Below are positions 17,635 through 25,841 of a DNA stretch of 35,338 nt, piece after piece. Under the pieces are notes generated by a model. The model was not told the DNA's origin. It saw nothing but the letters and a program-made list of their open reading frames with translations, and made no database searches. A program made the translations under genes and the position numbers. How positions within the stretch are numbered: the first letter of the stretch is position 1; each line of letters opens with the position of its first letter. This DNA comes from Lewinellaceae bacterium (GTDB taxonomy: Bacteria; Bacteroidota; Bacteroidia; Chitinophagales; Saprospiraceae): positions 1-35,338 of the forward strand of contig JACJYP010000020.1 in assembly GCA_020636045.1 (NCBI GenBank). The letters are read 5' to 3'.

Positions 17635-18846
17635 ATGATCAGAATTGGAATCATCCGGGAGGGAAAAGTACCCCCCGATGCGCGCGTACCGCTCACCCCC
17701 GAACAATGCGCCGAGGCCATGGTGGAATGGCCGGTCCGCATTGCCGTGCAACCCTCGCCCGTTCGCTGCTTCAAAGACACCGAATACACCGCCCACGGCG
17801 TGCCGCTGCTCGAAGACCTCTCCGGCTGCGATGTGCTGCTGGGAGTAAAAGAGGTGCCGGTCGACCAGTTGATCGCCGGCAAAACCTACCTGTTTTTCTC
17901 GCACACCATGAAAAAGCAGCCCCACAACCGCGGTCTGCTGCGGGCGATCCTCGAAAAGAATATACGACTGATCGATTACGAGGCCCTGACGAACGATGCG
18001 GGCGGGCGCCTGATCGCCTTCGGCTTTTACGCAGGCATCGTGGGGGCGCACAACGGGCTTTGGACCTGGGGGCGGCGCACCGGACAGTTCAGCCTGCCCC
18101 GGCTCTGCGACAGCCACGACTACGCGGAGGTGCTTTCCATTTATGAAAAAATAACATTCCCGCCCCTGCGCATCGTGCTGACCGGCGGCGGTCGCGTGGC
18201 GGCCGGCGCCGTCAAAAACCTGCGCGACATGGGCATCCGGCAGGTGGAACCGGCGGAATTCCTGTCCGGCGGATTCGACGAAGCCGTTTTTACGCAGATA
18301 CACGCGGCCGACTATGTGAAGCACCGCGACGGCCGGCCCTTTGACAAGCAGCATTTTTACCGCCACGGCGGGGAATATGTCAGCACCTTCTCCGACTACT
18401 ACCGCCGCGCCGATATCCTGATCAACGGCATCTTTTACGACAAAAAGTCGCCCGTGTTTTTCGGGATCGGGGAGATGCGGCAGCCCGATTTCCGCATCCG
18501 CGTGATCGCCGATATCACCTGCGACATCATGCCCGGGGCCTCGCTGCCCTGCACCCTGCGGGCGAGCAAGATCGCCGACCCCGTGTACGGATTCGATCCG
18601 GTCACCGGCGAAACAGGGCCGCCGTACGGCGCGGAGGTGATCGACGTCATGGCCATCGACAACCTGCCCTCTGAACTGCCGCGCGACGCTTCGGCCTTTT
18701 TCGGCCGCCAGTTGCTCGAACGCGTGCTGACCGAATTGCTGAAGGGCGGCGGCAGCGAAGTGATCCGCCGGGCGACGATCGCGGAAAACGGGAAACTCAC
18801 GCCAAACTTTGAATACCTGGACGATTATTTATCCGCACAAGTGTGA
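17635..18846 (+). CDS. Saccharopine dehydrogenase-like NAD-dependent oxidoreductase (lysine-forming type)
   Basis: A 403-aa cytosolic enzyme of the alanine dehydrogenase/transhydrogenase-like superfamily. It most resembles lysine-forming saccharopine dehydrogenase (fungal Lys1, about 370 aa), which interconverts saccharopine and lysine plus 2-oxoglutarate. The N-terminal pattern 'IGIIREGKVPPDARVPLTP' is typical. K72 (in LLGVKEVP) and H90 (in FFSHTMKKQ) sit at the spacing of the known Lys1 catalytic Lys and His. A nucleotide-binding loop VLTGGGRVAAGAV lies near 182-195. The ATG at 17635 starts exactly at the conserved N-terminus. It stands alone, with divergent ssrA upstream and an 88-bp gap to the OmpA gene. 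The exact substrate is not proven; another opine or amino-acid dehydrogenase role is possible. Confidence 0.75.
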   Translation: MIRIGIIREGKVPPDARVPLTPEQCAEAMVEWPVRIAVQPSPVRCFKDTEYTAHGVPLLEDLSGCDVLLGVKEVPVDQLIAGKTYLFFSHTMKKQPHNRGLLRAILEKNIRLIDYEALTNDAGGRLIAFGFYAGIVGAHNGLWTWGRRTGQFSLPRLCDSHDYAEVLSIYEKITFPPLRIVLTGGGRVAAGAVKNLRDMGIRQVEPAEFLSGGFDEAVFTQIHAADYVKHRDGRPFDKQHFYRHGGEYVSTFSDYYRRADILINGIFYDKKSPVFFGIGEMRQPDFRIRVIADITCDIMPGASLPCTLRASKIADPVYGFDPVTGETGPPYGAEVIDVMAIDNLPSELPRDASAFFGRQLLERVLTELLKGGGSEVIRRATIAENGKLTPNFEYLDDYLSAQV

Positions 18847-18884
18847 AGTTTTTGTAAAAAAGTGTAGATTTTGATTTTTCCTTT

Positions 18885-18894
18885 TAGAAATTTG
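18885..18894 (+). promoter_or_regulatory. Weak candidate -7 element for the OmpA-family gene
   Basis: TAGAAATTTG contains the TA and TTTG halves with a four-base instead of two-base gap. It lies about 40 bp before the ATG at 18935. A similar TATAATTTG precedes the gene at 33904. Confidence 0.3.
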
Positions 18895-18934
18895 CCGAAA
18901 CGAAACATCGAAAAAACGTTAAATCAAATCTCAC

Positions 18935-19741
18935 ATGAAACTTCCACTCTGGCTTATTGCCTTGCTCTTTGCAGGCTACACGGTGTGGTGCGTCAACTAC
19001 TGGCATTGTTACAAGTGCCAGTGCTGCGATGGCGCCGCGCCAACGGAAGAAGCCCCCGCCCAAACCACCGGCGTTCCCCTGTTCAAGTGGAATGCCGACC
19101 GTCCCGTCGCGGACGCCAATTTTCCGACCTGGAAAAAGAACCTGCTCGCGACCGGCGGTCAGGGAGATACGCTCGTGATCACCGGTTTTTACCGCGCCCA
19201 TGAGGCGAACGGCGAACAACTGGCGCTGGCCCGCGCCGCCGTGCTGCGCGACATGATGAAACCGGAAATGCCCGACAGCCGGGTTCGGCTGGAAGCCAAA
19301 CTTGTGGAAGACGGCCTGAGCGAAACCAGCGACCCGATGGAGTCGGCTTCGTTCAACTGGGTGAAAATGGTGCTGAAAAAAGAAGACAGCGCGATCATCG
19401 AGACCGACCGCGACGTGATCCTGCTGTTCCCTTTCAACTCGACGGAGAAAGACCACAACCCCGCTGTGGACGCTTACCTGAAAAAAATGTGTGAAAAACA
19501 TAAAACGACCCGCGCCACCTTTCGCGTGGTGGGGCATACGGACGATGTGGGTACCGAAGAGGACAATGTAAAACTGGGCATGGGCCGCGCGAAAGCCGTT
19601 GCCAAAATCCTGATGGACAACGGGATCGCTTCCGAGCGGATACAGGTGGATTCAAAAGGCGAGGCGGAGCCGGTTGCCAGCAACGACAACGACGACGGTC
19701 GCCACCAAAACCGCCGCGTGATCATCACCGTAAACCTTTAA
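18935..19741 (+). CDS. OmpA-family protein with two OmpA-like domains
   Basis: A 268-aa envelope protein. An N-terminal hydrophobic segment (~4-22) ends in a cluster of Cys (CYKCQCC, ~26-32). A degenerate OmpA-like half (~48-125: 'LVITGFYRAHEANGEQLALARAAVLRD') follows. A clear C-terminal OmpA domain (~160-268) has VVGHTDDVGTEEDNVKLGMGRAKAV and a terminal NRRVIITV. This family binds peptidoglycan and anchors the outer membrane. Cysteine C26 is not a textbook lipobox, so the protein is probably membrane-anchored. Twenty-three bases separate it from the next gene, another envelope-type protein, so the two are likely cotranscribed. The duplicated-domain layout is seen in the sequence; peptidoglycan binding is inferred for the second domain. 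Confidence 0.85.
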   Translation: MKLPLWLIALLFAGYTVWCVNYWHCYKCQCCDGAAPTEEAPAQTTGVPLFKWNADRPVADANFPTWKKNLLATGGQGDTLVITGFYRAHEANGEQLALARAAVLRDMMKPEMPDSRVRLEAKLVEDGLSETSDPMESASFNWVKMVLKKEDSAIIETDRDVILLFPFNSTEKDHNPAVDAYLKKMCEKHKTTRATFRVVGHTDDVGTEEDNVKLGMGRAKAVAKILMDNGIASERIQVDSKGEAEPVASNDNDDGRHQNRRVIITVNL

Positions 19742-19764
19742 CAATTCAAAACGAACAACTAGCC

Positions 19765-20400
19765 ATGGTTCTCTCCTATATCTTTTTGCACGATACGACT
19801 TTCATGCAGGACCTGCCGACCGGCCTTATGCTCTGCATCATTCCCTTCATATTGGGCTGGCTCGCCGCCTCAGCATATTACAAGGTGGGCGCCCTGAAAA
19901 CCGAACTCGCCGAATTGCGCGCCAAAGTGGATTCGCTGACCGGTGAAAACACCGAACTGCGCCTCAAACTCAGCCAGACGGAAGCCGACGTCGAGTCGAA
20001 GAGCGGTCAGTTGCACAAGGCAAAAGACGACCTGATGATGTGCGAAAGCGAGCGCAACGCGCTGCGCGAACAACTCGGCGACAAACACCACGGCGGTGGC
20101 GGTGGCCACAAAGGCCACGCGATCACGTTTAACGGCAAACGATACAAACATGACGACCTGAAGATCGTGGAAGGCATCGGTCCGAAGATTTCCGACCTGC
20201 TGCACGCTGCCGGCATCAAGACCTGGAAACAGTTGTCGGAAGCCGCGCCGGACAAACTCAAGGAAATCCTCGATGGAGGCGGTTCGCAATTCAATATCCA
20301 CGACCCGGGTACCTGGCCCGCTCAGGCGCGCCTGGCCAACAACGGCGAATGGGATGCCCTGAAGAAATTGCAGGACGAACTGTCAGGCGGAAAAGTGTAA
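19765..20400 (+). CDS. Membrane protein with coiled coil and helix-hairpin-helix-like domain
   Basis: A 211-aa protein. It has one membrane helix (~17-38, LMLCIIPFILGWLAASAYY) and a coiled coil (~42-105, many Glu/Leu/Lys heptads). A Gly/His linker (KHHGGGGGHKGH) leads to a C-terminal domain with DLKIVEGIGPKISDLLHAAGI, the helix-hairpin-helix-like motif of small domains often fused to membrane or ribosomal proteins. Function is unknown; the domain type often binds DNA or nucleic acids but here follows a membrane anchor. The start at 19765 follows the OmpA gene by 23 bp. An alternative ATG at 19804 (MQDLPTG) would also keep the helix. An intrinsic terminator follows. An envelope role with the OmpA protein is inferred from pairing alone. 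Confidence 0.75.
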   Translation: MVLSYIFLHDTTFMQDLPTGLMLCIIPFILGWLAASAYYKVGALKTELAELRAKVDSLTGENTELRLKLSQTEADVESKSGQLHKAKDDLMMCESERNALREQLGDKHHGGGGGHKGHAITFNGKRYKHDDLKIVEGIGPKISDLLHAAGIKTWKQLSEAAPDKLKEILDGGGSQFNIHDPGTWPAQARLANNGEWDALKKLQDELSGGKV

Positions 20401-20417
20401 TTCAGGCTAAATACCCG

Positions 20418-20455
20418 CAATCCCCCGGCGTCTGACGCCGGGGGATTGCTTTTTT
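20418..20455 (+). terminator. Rho-independent terminator after the OmpA/coiled-coil gene pair
   Basis: CAATCCCCCGGCGT and ACGCCGGGGGATTG form a perfect 14-bp stem around a 3-nt loop, followed by CTTTTTT. It is very strong and could also act on transcripts from the other side. Confidence 0.9.
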
Positions 20456-20525
20456 ATTATTGATCAGTCCTTTCCAAAACTCACATTTATCTGCTGTCAT
20501 ATTGCGCATTGAACGATGCCGGCCT

Positions 20526-20727
20526 TATTAAAATCCCGATTTTGTGCCGTTGGAGGCGGTTGAGAGCACCCATGTTTGAGTCCCGACGAAGGAGGGACGA
20601 GTTTGGGTGCGAACCCGCCGGAAATGGCAGCAAAATCGTTGGATTTTAATACAGCCTTGATTTTTTTGGTTCTTTGGTCAAGTTGAGGCTTGCCGAAATC
20701 CCGCCACAGGCGGGAGCAAAAGAACAG
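20526..20727. repeat. Long palindromic dispersed-repeat-like element (REPIN-like)
   Basis: 20526-20573 and 20604-20651 are imperfect inverted copies. The outer arm reads TATTAAAATCC..GATTTTG and the inner arm GCACCCA, enclosing a GTCCC/GGGAC tip. It could fold into one ~125-nt hairpin. Next comes a TTGATTTTTTTGGTTCTTT block whose GTTCTTT pairs with AAAGAAC at 20719-20725, enclosing a small CCCGCC/GGCGGG palindrome. This style of intergenic palindrome is familiar from Bacteroidota genomes. Family membership cannot be tested here. Confidence 0.6.
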
Positions 20728-20833
20728 TATAGCATGGATGCCAGGCTATACCCTCGATGACCCGAATGAAAATTGTTCCTACGATCTATCCAGAACCCAC
20801 ATTATTGTAACGGGTGTATTGTCAGAAGTTGCA

Positions 20834-21064
20834 ACAAGGAACCCTGACGGCTTGACAAGGAACCTTGATGGCCTGACAACGAACCTCGACGGCTTGACAA
20901 GGAACCCTGACGGCTTGACAACGAACCTTGTCGGCTTGACAAGGAACCCTGACGGCTTGACGAGGAACCTCGACAACCTGACAAGGAACCTTGTCGGCTT
21001 GACAAAGAACCTCGACAACCTGACAAGGAACCTTGTCGGCTTGACAACGAACCCTGATCACCCG
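20834..21064. repeat. 21-bp minisatellite, 11 tandem copies
   Basis: Eleven contiguous 21-bp units fit the consensus ACAAGGAACCTTGACGGCTTG with a few substitutions and no length variation. Several units contain ACAAGG-AA-CCTTGT, a self-complementary hairpin. On the plus strand it reads as a heptapeptide repeat (T-R-N-P/L-D-G-L) within a 126-aa ORF from 20690. That ORF starts inside the palindromic element, and the minus strand is open in all three frames too, so coding is doubtful. It ends two bases before the TolC stop codon. Confidence 0.85.
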
Positions 21065-21066
21065 TC

Positions 21067-22524
21067 TTAGTTCGCCAACATACCCGCAGCCCATTGCAAA
21101 GCCGCTTCCGTTTTGCGGTATTCAGCGAGCAGTTTCAGATATTTGATGCGCGCGTCGAGCCAGCGCTGCTCGCGGGTGTTGATGAGGAACACCGAACTTT
21201 CGCCGAAGCGGAATTTTTCGTTTTCCGCTTCGAGCAGGCGGCCGTAATCATCCGTGATGCCGCGATACAGGGCCACCTGCGACGACAGGTTGCTCAGATC
21301 GTTGGCGGCAGCAAGAATTTTATTTTCGATGCTCTGTTGCTTGAGGCGCCGTTCGTAGTCCGTCTGGACCATTTTTACCTCCGTCACCTGCAGGTCCCCG
21401 CGCACTTTCCGGTTGAGGATGGGGTAACTGAATTGTATGCCCCACTTGATGTCGTTGGCCAGCACAGCCGCCCCGTCGATGCCCGGCGTGGGAAAAAACT
21501 GCCAGCCGGAACCCAGCAGGGTATAACTCAGGTCCAATACGGGTTTTCGCTTTTCTGCTTTCAGGCGGCGCTCCGCTTCCAGGCTTTTAATCTTGTTCTC
21601 GTACATGAGCAGTTCGGGGTGTTGTGTCCGCGCCCTGGCTGCCAGCGTCCCGCCGTCTTCCGTGACCGGTGCAAAAAAAGGGAAAGCCGTGATGTCCGGC
21701 GCCTTTTTCAACTGACCGGGATCGGCCGGGTTCATATCCTTGTCCCAAAGAAAATTGCAGAGATCGAGGGCTGCATTTCGCGCCTCGTTACCGGCAAAAT
21801 TCAGGTCGAGCGCCCGGTTTTGCATCTGGATAAAACTCTCCAGCGTGTCGACGGCGGGTTTGTCGCCCTGCCGGTAACTTTCGCGGATGCCTTCGTGGCG
21901 GATGGCAGCCTGGCGATAGGCGGCCTCGTAGATCGATAACTGGTTTGATACCGCCACCCAGGCCCAATACGTCTTTGCCGCCTCGTATAGCAGGTCATTG
22001 AGCGCCGCTGCGCGGGCCGCTTCGCCCTGCCGGACGCCGATGCGCGCAAGTTGCAGGGCGGTGCGCCGATCGTCGGTGAACAAACCCTGCCCGATGCTCC
22101 AGTTCAGGCCGAACGAGGCCTGTCCGTCGGACGGCAGGTTCGATTCCGGGTTGAGATAGGCGCCGGAAGTGTACTGGTAGCCGCCTTTCAGTTCGAGCCC
22201 CAGCCAGCCGGGCCATTTAAGCCCCGCCTCGCTGTAGCGAAAGTAATTTTTGTCGGCAAAATGTTTGGCGGAATGATCGGCGTACAGTTTCGGATCGAAA
22301 CCGCCTTTCGCGCGCAGGAGCAGGGCCGCCGCCTGATCCAGGTTCAGGTCGGCTTGTCTGGCCAGGGGGTGGTATTCCAGCACCTGACTGCGAAATACAT
22401 CCCAGTAGAGGGTGTCGGACGTGTTCAGTGCTGCCTGCGCCGCCCCTTTTGACAGTCCACACAACAGAAAAACGGCAAAGAACAAACTGCGCCGTATCGT
22501 GAAAGTATGAATGGTGCCGGTCAT
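21067..22524 (-). CDS. TolC-family outer membrane efflux/secretion channel
   Basis: A 485-aa outer-membrane channel of the TolC family, the exit duct of tripartite exporters. The signal peptide is near the N-terminus (RRSLFFAVFLLCGLSKGAAQA). The long alpha-helical, Ala/Gln/Leu-rich body with duplicated halves is typical ('ALNDLLYEAAKTYWAWVAVSNQL' and 'AANDLSNLSSQVALYRGITDDYGRLLEAENEKF'). The ATG at 22524 overlaps the stop codon of the HlyD gene as ATGA, implying translational coupling. A longer 591-aa version starting within the HlyD gene is rejected because it bypasses the signal peptide. The substrate is unknown. Confidence 0.88.
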   Translation of the reverse strand: MTGTIHTFTIRRSLFFAVFLLCGLSKGAAQAALNTSDTLYWDVFRSQVLEYHPLARQADLNLDQAAALLLRAKGGFDPKLYADHSAKHFADKNYFRYSEAGLKWPGWLGLELKGGYQYTSGAYLNPESNLPSDGQASFGLNWSIGQGLFTDDRRTALQLARIGVRQGEAARAAALNDLLYEAAKTYWAWVAVSNQLSIYEAAYRQAAIRHEGIRESYRQGDKPAVDTLESFIQMQNRALDLNFAGNEARNAALDLCNFLWDKDMNPADPGQLKKAPDITAFPFFAPVTEDGGTLAARARTQHPELLMYENKIKSLEAERRLKAEKRKPVLDLSYTLLGSGWQFFPTPGIDGAAVLANDIKWGIQFSYPILNRKVRGDLQVTEVKMVQTDYERRLKQQSIENKILAAANDLSNLSSQVALYRGITDDYGRLLEAENEKFRFGESSVFLINTREQRWLDARIKYLKLLAEYRKTEAALQWAAGMLAN

Positions 22525-23906
22525 TGAGGATCTTTTTTGGTCTTGCCGGTGTCTTTGCCTCCCTGCGCTCCCGGGCTGCTCACATCCTGGTAAAGATCGG
22601 GCGGAAATCCGTTCATGATGCGCCAGAGTTCGTAGCCGAGAAATACGTTGTTCAGCAGGGCAATGCCCTTGGCGCCACCGCCGATCTGGAGTTCTTGCGG
22701 CCAGGGCTCTGCCTCGGGGTCGGGCGCTACCAGCACCCGGAACTTGCCGTTGGCGCTGATATGGCGGTCGATGGCCGTTATTTTGCCCGCAAAAGTGCCG
22801 GTCGAAACGCCCGGCCAGCCACTGAAGAAAAACGCCGGCCAACCGTCGAACATAAACCTGACGGTCCGCCCGATGGCGATCAGCGGCAGGTCGATGGGCT
22901 TTACGTACATTTCCACGGCCAACTGGTACGCCGCAGGCTGGATGCTGACGACCGGATCGCCTTCTTTTACGATCTCGCCGATGCCGGGCTTGACGGCCTG
23001 CACGACAAAGCCGTCCTGGGGCGCCACGATATAGTAAAATGCCGTACGGCGGGCGTAATTGTCGCGCTCGATCTGGAGTTTGCTCACCGTAGCCTGGGCG
23101 TCGTATTTTTCCGACAAGGTGCTGAAGCGGTCGCTTTGCGCTTTTGCGATCTTGTTGGCGTATTCGTTCCGGGTGTACTGCAATTCCGCGCGGTAGATAT
23201 CCATCGCCCGCTGGCTGCTCCGGTAGTCGTTCTGTGCGGCCACGATCTTCGTTTCCGCTTCCTGCAGTTTGAGGCGTTTCGCTTCGAATTCGGTCAGCGA
23301 TTTCAAACCTTTGTCGTACAACGCTTTGGTGCCGTCGTATTGCCGCTGCGCCACCTGCAGGTCGATGCCTGCCTGCAGCACCTTGATGCTGTCGCTTTCC
23401 ACTTTGAGCCGTCCCTGCGCCAGTTTGTTGCCGATCTGATCGATCTTGCTGTCCATCTCCCGATCCATGGCGGCGATCTGCGATTCCAGCGCGCCTACTT
23501 TGCCGGAATACGATTCGATTGCGCCTTCTTTGGCGGAAACCTGGCTGCCGACACGGTCGACGATATTAGGGTCGAAATATTCGGATTTCACTTCCGACAG
23601 GTGCACGATGGTATCGCCTTTTTGCACCTGCTGCCCCTCCGTCACGTACCAGCGTTCGATGCGGCCCGCAATAGTAGCGTGTATGGTTTGAGGGCGCTGT
23701 TCCGGCCGCAGGGTGGTGACTTTGCCGTTGGCCTGCACATTCTGCGTCCAGGGCAGGAACATGAACAGCAAGAAAAGGCCGAGCAGGATGAGGATCAGTT
23801 TTCTGAAGGAAAGGTGCCACCGCGACAACGCCGTTTTTTGCGGCGCCGCCAGGCCTTCCATGTCCTTTTCACAGTGGACGGTATTTTCGGAAATATTCAG
23901 CATCAT
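22521..23906 (-). CDS. HlyD-family periplasmic adaptor (membrane fusion protein)
   Basis: A 461-aa adaptor linking an inner-membrane ABC protein to a TolC channel. One membrane helix (~36-52, LILILLGLFLLFMFLPW) follows a ~35-residue cytoplasmic tail. The biotinyl/lipoyl-like half (HATIAGRIERWYVTEGQQVQKGDTIVHL) is followed by a long coiled-coil hairpin (~115-280). The second lipoyl half (YYIVAPQDGFVVQAVKPGIGEIVKEGDPVVSI) leads into the beta-barrel region. A Trp/Phe-rich stretch (FDGWPAFFFSGWPG) sits near the C-terminal barrel. It lies between the ABC gene (24-bp gap) and the TolC gene (4-bp overlap). The start is ATGATG; the first ATG is used. All three genes form one operon. Confidence 0.88.
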   Translation of the reverse strand: MMLNISENTVHCEKDMEGLAAPQKTALSRWHLSFRKLILILLGLFLLFMFLPWTQNVQANGKVTTLRPEQRPQTIHATIAGRIERWYVTEGQQVQKGDTIVHLSEVKSEYFDPNIVDRVGSQVSAKEGAIESYSGKVGALESQIAAMDREMDSKIDQIGNKLAQGRLKVESDSIKVLQAGIDLQVAQRQYDGTKALYDKGLKSLTEFEAKRLKLQEAETKIVAAQNDYRSSQRAMDIYRAELQYTRNEYANKIAKAQSDRFSTLSEKYDAQATVSKLQIERDNYARRTAFYYIVAPQDGFVVQAVKPGIGEIVKEGDPVVSIQPAAYQLAVEMYVKPIDLPLIAIGRTVRFMFDGWPAFFFSGWPGVSTGTFAGKITAIDRHISANGKFRVLVAPDPEAEPWPQELQIGGGAKGIALLNNVFLGYELWRIMNGFPPDLYQDVSSPGAQGGKDTGKTKKDPQ

Positions 23907-23930
23907 AGGCTGTCAATTATGTTGTTAACC

Positions 23931-25703
23931 TCAGGCGGCAGTCGCCGGATCGATGTTTTTGGGGTTGTCCAGCGCGTGGAAAATGCTTTCGTAGTGTTCT
24001 GTTTTGCGCACCTCGTCGAAACTCCCTTCAAATACCATTTTGCCTGCTTTCAGCACGACCACCCGGTCGCACATGGATGCCAGGATCGGATCGGAAGTCA
24101 CGGCTACGAGCGTCCAGGGTCGTTCACGCCCGGTCAGCAGGCTCGATATCCGGATGCGGTCGTGTACGTTGAGGTGGCTTTGCGGCTCTTCGAGCACCAG
24201 CAACTGGGGCGCCGGGGCGATGGCGCGGGCCACCAGTATCTTGGTGATCACGCTTCTGGGCACGTTTTTGCCGCCCGGCAGCAATTCCGAATTCAGTCCT
24301 TCCGGCATATTTCGGATAAAATCGTTCAGGCCGACTTCCTCGATCACCTGCAGCACCCGCTGGAGCGGCATGCGTTCGTTGCCGAGCGTAATATTTTCCA
24401 GCACGGAGCCCTTGAAAAGGTCTTCCTGCGAGGAAAAATCGCCGATATGCTCGCGCAGGCTGCGCAGGTTGATGTTTTGTTTGGGCAAGCCGTTGAAGAA
24501 CAGCGATCCCCTGAAATCGCGCTTCACGACCGACAGGATCTGCATAAGGGTGCTTTTGCCGGAGCCGTTGTATCCGGCTACGGCCACGCGCTCGCCGGCG
24601 GCGATGCGCATATTGAGTTGATCGAGCACGAACGAATCGCCGTCGTCGTACTTGTAACTCAGGTTGCGCATTTCCACTTCGAGGGGCGTGTCGGAGCAGA
24701 ATTCCTCCACGCGCACGCCGTCTTCCCGCTCGAGCGGCAGGTCGGTTACCTGACCGAGTTTTTCGGTCGCGGTCAGCACGTCGTAGCCGGTTTCCAGGAG
24801 CAGGATCAGTTTTTCGATGGAGTCTACGACGAACAATACGAGGATTTCAGAAGCGACGAACTGCCCGATGTTCATCTGGTTGTTCATGACGAGCAGGCTG
24901 CCGAGGATCAGAAAACCTCCTACTACGAGCACCCGGAACGCAACGCTGCCGGCAAATTGCGTCGCCAGGATGCGCCAGTGGCGCTTGCGCGCGTCGAGGT
25001 AATCGACGGTCAGCGCATCGGCGCGCAGCAAGGGGAAGCGGTTTTCACCCGCCAGTTTGAAGGTCGCTGCCACGCGCCCGACTTCCTCCAGCCAGAAAGC
25101 GAGTTTGTACTTGTGTTTCGATTCCTTCAAACTGGTCTGCAGGCCGCGGGGCGCCGTCCAGAAAAACAGCAGCACCAGCAGGCCGATCAGCAGCAGGGAG
25201 AAGATGACAAAAGCGGGGTGGTAGAAGGAAAGCAGCAGGAGGCTGAAAATGATCTGTAAAATGGCAAGGCTGCCGTCGATCAGCAGTTTGGGCAACCCCT
25301 TTTGCAAGGTAAGGACGTCAAAAAAGCGGTTCACCAGTTCGGGCAGGTGTTCTTTGCGCAGCGCATCGAGGTGCAGGCGCGGGATGCGCACGGCAAACTC
25401 CACGGCGCAATCGCTGAAGATGCGCTGCTGCATGTATTCCATGACGGACAACTGCATCAGGCGCAGCACACCGACCATCAAAGCGCCCAAAATGACGAAC
25501 AGGACCAGTACTCCCCAGGACGCGGAGATCGAACCGCCGGCGATCAGCCCGATGATGGCCTGGATGCCGAGGGGGAGCGAAAGATTGATCAGCCCTGCCA
25601 CGATCGCATAAAGTATGATATACCTTATCTCCCGCCGGTATTGTCCGAGCAGTCGCAGCAGCCGCCGGACCGGCGACAGGGGGTTGGAATATGTTTCCGG
25701 CAT
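23931..25703 (-). CDS. ABC exporter half-transporter with a degenerate ATPase domain
   Basis: A 590-aa type I-secretion-like ABC half-transporter, first gene of the exporter operon. The membrane domain (~25-310) has about six helices. There is no C39 peptidase domain. In the nucleotide-binding domain the Walker A loop is intact (GYNGSGKST, 377-385) and the Q-loop glutamine is present (Q426). The LSGGQ signature is replaced by VPRSV (481-485), in the aligned context GGKN-VPRSV-ITKILVARAI. The Walker B aspartate is Glu (LLVLEEP, E505, with E506 as the usual catalytic Glu). The switch histidine is Ser (AVTSDP, S537). Canonical ATP hydrolysis by a homodimer is therefore doubtful. A partner half-transporter elsewhere or a non-canonical mechanism is possible. 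Confidence 0.85.
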   Translation of the reverse strand: MPETYSNPLSPVRRLLRLLGQYRREIRYIILYAIVAGLINLSLPLGIQAIIGLIAGGSISASWGVLVLFVILGALMVGVLRLMQLSVMEYMQQRIFSDCAVEFAVRIPRLHLDALRKEHLPELVNRFFDVLTLQKGLPKLLIDGSLAILQIIFSLLLLSFYHPAFVIFSLLLIGLLVLLFFWTAPRGLQTSLKESKHKYKLAFWLEEVGRVAATFKLAGENRFPLLRADALTVDYLDARKRHWRILATQFAGSVAFRVLVVGGFLILGSLLVMNNQMNIGQFVASEILVLFVVDSIEKLILLLETGYDVLTATEKLGQVTDLPLEREDGVRVEEFCSDTPLEVEMRNLSYKYDDGDSFVLDQLNMRIAAGERVAVAGYNGSGKSTLMQILSVVKRDFRGSLFFNGLPKQNINLRSLREHIGDFSSQEDLFKGSVLENITLGNERMPLQRVLQVIEEVGLNDFIRNMPEGLNSELLPGGKNVPRSVITKILVARAIAPAPQLLVLEEPQSHLNVHDRIRISSLLTGRERPWTLVAVTSDPILASMCDRVVVLKAGKMVFEGSFDEVRKTEHYESIFHALDNPKNIDPATAA

Positions 25704-25817
25704 TTTCTTTTGTTTGTCCTCCGAAAAACGGCGCGGCTCATGTTTTGTTTAACAGTCGATTATAAATGTTTTTACCGCTGAACGATGGTCTTTTTATATG
25801 GATCGGCCGGGGCTGCT

Positions 25818-25825
25818 TAATTTTG
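25818..25825 (+). promoter_or_regulatory. Candidate -7 promoter element for the acyl-CoA reductase/trmD pair
   Basis: TAATTTTG matches TAnnTTTG exactly. It lies only 16 bp before the TTG start, so the transcript would have a leader of about 10 nt or less. Confidence 0.5.
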
Positions 25826-25841
25826 CCGAAAATCTGAAGAC

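Larger units (their letters stand above)
20401..21066. other. Non-coding interval between convergent operons
   Basis: These 666 bp separate the OmpA pair (plus strand) from the exporter operon (minus strand). The interval contains a terminator (20418-20455), a long palindromic repeat element (20526-20727) and a 21-bp minisatellite (20834-21064). Short ORFs on both strands exist only because the 21-bp unit is a multiple of three. I see no convincing gene. Confidence 0.7.

Noticed and set aside
17316..17882. A 188-aa minus-strand frame upstream of ssrA
   Set aside because: Most of it is antisense to the saccharopine dehydrogenase-like gene; the rest covers the ssrA leader with no recognisable domain.
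20834..21064. The 21-bp repeats as a CRISPR array
   Set aside because: The units are contiguous without spacers.
20690..21070. A 126-aa heptapeptide-repeat protein
   Set aside because: Its start lies in the palindromic repeat, the minus strand is equally open because the unit is 21 bp, and no promoter or ribosome site is evident. Kept only as a repeat feature.
21067..22842. 591-aa version of the TolC-family protein
   Set aside because: The extra N-terminus overlaps the HlyD gene in another frame and precedes a good signal peptide; the ATGA overlap supports the start at 22524.
22524..25259. A 911-aa open frame on the plus strand across the exporter operon
   Set aside because: It is antisense to two clearly recognisable genes (HlyD and ABC), crosses their boundary, has His/Gln/Arg-rich composition typical of a shadow frame in GC-rich DNA, and shows no domain.
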